Shown piece after piece: positions 47,634-48,160 of a stretch of DNA of 48,160 bases. The notes under the pieces are model-generated. The model had not been told where the DNA came from. It worked only from the letters and a program-made list of their open reading frames with translations, and did no database searches. Location of the stretch: NCBI GenBank assembly GCA_025963385.1, contig JAOPUT010000338.1, forward strand, positions 1-48,160, given 5' to 3'. Each line of letters begins with the position of its first letter. The first letter of the stretch is position 1. Position numbers and translations under genes: made by a program. Origin of the DNA: Mycobacterium sp. (lineage in GTDB: Bacteria; Actinomycetota; Actinomycetes; Mycobacteriales; Mycobacteriaceae).

Positions 47634-48160
47634 CGTTGATCCGCTACGCGGGGGCAATGGCGGTCGCCCTGGCACTCGCCGGATGTGGTTCCGGCGGCGG
47701 CGATGCCGCGTCGCCGTCCTCCTCATCCGAGTCAACCTCGGCGCCGTCGGCGAGCGCGTTGCCGACGATGACTGCGGCACCCCCACCGACCACCCCACCG
47801 AACGGCAAGCCGGTGGCGTTCCGGGACTACCTTGCCTCGATCAACGTCAGCGGAGAACCCACTCATCTCGACACGGCCCCTGGCTTGTCCGTCACGGTGC
47901 CCGTGCCCGACGGGTGGGCGCAGTCCGACGACCCGCTGTTCTCGACCGGCGTGGAATTCATTCAGCCGGTCGGTGCCCCCGGCGCGTTTCCGTCGGTGAC
48001 CCTGATGGCGATCAAGCTCAGCGGTGACTTCGACGCCAGGGAAGCCATCCGTCACGCCAATTCCGACGCGCTGGCACCGACGGCCACCGACGTCACCGAG
48101 TCCTTCGACGACTACGACGGCTTCCCGTCGGCGGCGACGCAGGGCACCTCGGGCGGCGCC
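47630..48160 (+). CDS. lpqT: LpqT-like lipoprotein (incomplete, runs off the window)
   Basis: The first 177 codons of a lipoprotein. GTG overlaps the previous stop (GTGA). VTLIRYAGAMAVALALAGC has lipobox LAGC with Cys19. A Ser-, Thr- and Pro-rich linker (residues about 25-55) comes next, then a soluble domain (LSVTVPVPDGWAQSDDPLF; FPSVTLMAIKLSGDFDAREA). The position after arsC and prs, and the mature domain, fit mycobacterial LpqT, a lipoprotein of uncertain function. The 3' end lies beyond the window edge. Confidence 0.85.
   Translation, partial: MTLIRYAGAMAVALALAGCGSGGGDAASPSSSSESTSAPSASALPTMTAAPPPTTPPNGKPVAFRDYLASINVSGEPTHLDTAPGLSVTVPVPDGWAQSDDPLFSTGVEFIQPVGAPGAFPSVTLMAIKLSGDFDAREAIRHANSDALAPTATDVTESFDDYDGFPSAATQGTSGGA

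Overview
The window reads as the chromosome of a rapidly growing mycobacterium (Mycolicibacterium-like). This is inferred from high GC content, GTG starts, the gene order mfd-mazG-lpqU-eno-ftsB-DUF501-ppx on one strand, the neighbouring glmU-prs-arsC-lpqT block preceded by tRNA-Gln, and many ATGA/GTGA start-stop overlaps. No species can be named from the sequence alone.

Region 1 (about 1-14.4 kb) is an accessory, stress-type region with many broken genes. Intact genes are a DUF1232 membrane protein, a YihY/BrkB membrane protein, a PAS-ANTAR regulator, a tightly overlapped four-gene operon (lipoprotein, divergent NRAMP transporter, two PRC-barrel proteins), a YbdK-type carboxylate-amine ligase, a HigA-like antitoxin, a ferritin-like/VIT1 (CCC1) protein and a PaaK-like adenylate-forming enzyme. 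Between them lie remnants: a zinc-type dehydrogenase in three frames, a broken membrane protein, an SRPBCC gene and a methyltransferase gene joined head to head, a 5'-truncated higB and a scar of a second higA.

Region 2 (about 14.3-17.6 kb) holds a haloalkane dehalogenase/epoxide hydrolase-like enzyme and an NCS1 permease. It is bordered by two tRNA 3'-end-like fragments, which suggests (but does not prove) past integration.

Region 3 (17.9-26.6 kb) is a complete high-affinity potassium system. An unnamed 27-residue membrane peptide comes first, then kdpF, kdpA, kdpB, kdpC (with a Cys-containing insertion), the sensor kinase kdpD and the response regulator kdpE, all overlapping or nearly so. 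A TetR gene ends tail to tail with kdpE.

Region 4 (26.7-31 kb) carries a methyltransferase, an epoxide hydrolase-like enzyme, a propionyl/acetyl-CoA synthetase (PrpE type), a 34-residue Cys/His-rich peptide gene that ordinary gene callers would probably miss, and a small membrane protein.

Region 5 (31-48.2 kb) is the conserved core. It contains the eno-ftsB-DUF501-ppx operon, lpqU, the iron/heme-associated efeUOB operon on the opposite strand behind an IdeR-like box, mazG-mfd, a TetR gene, tRNA-Gln, glmU, prs, an ArsC-family gene and the start of lpqT, which runs off the window. Three short in-phase or junction-spanning tandem repeats occur between 32.9 and 37.7 kb.
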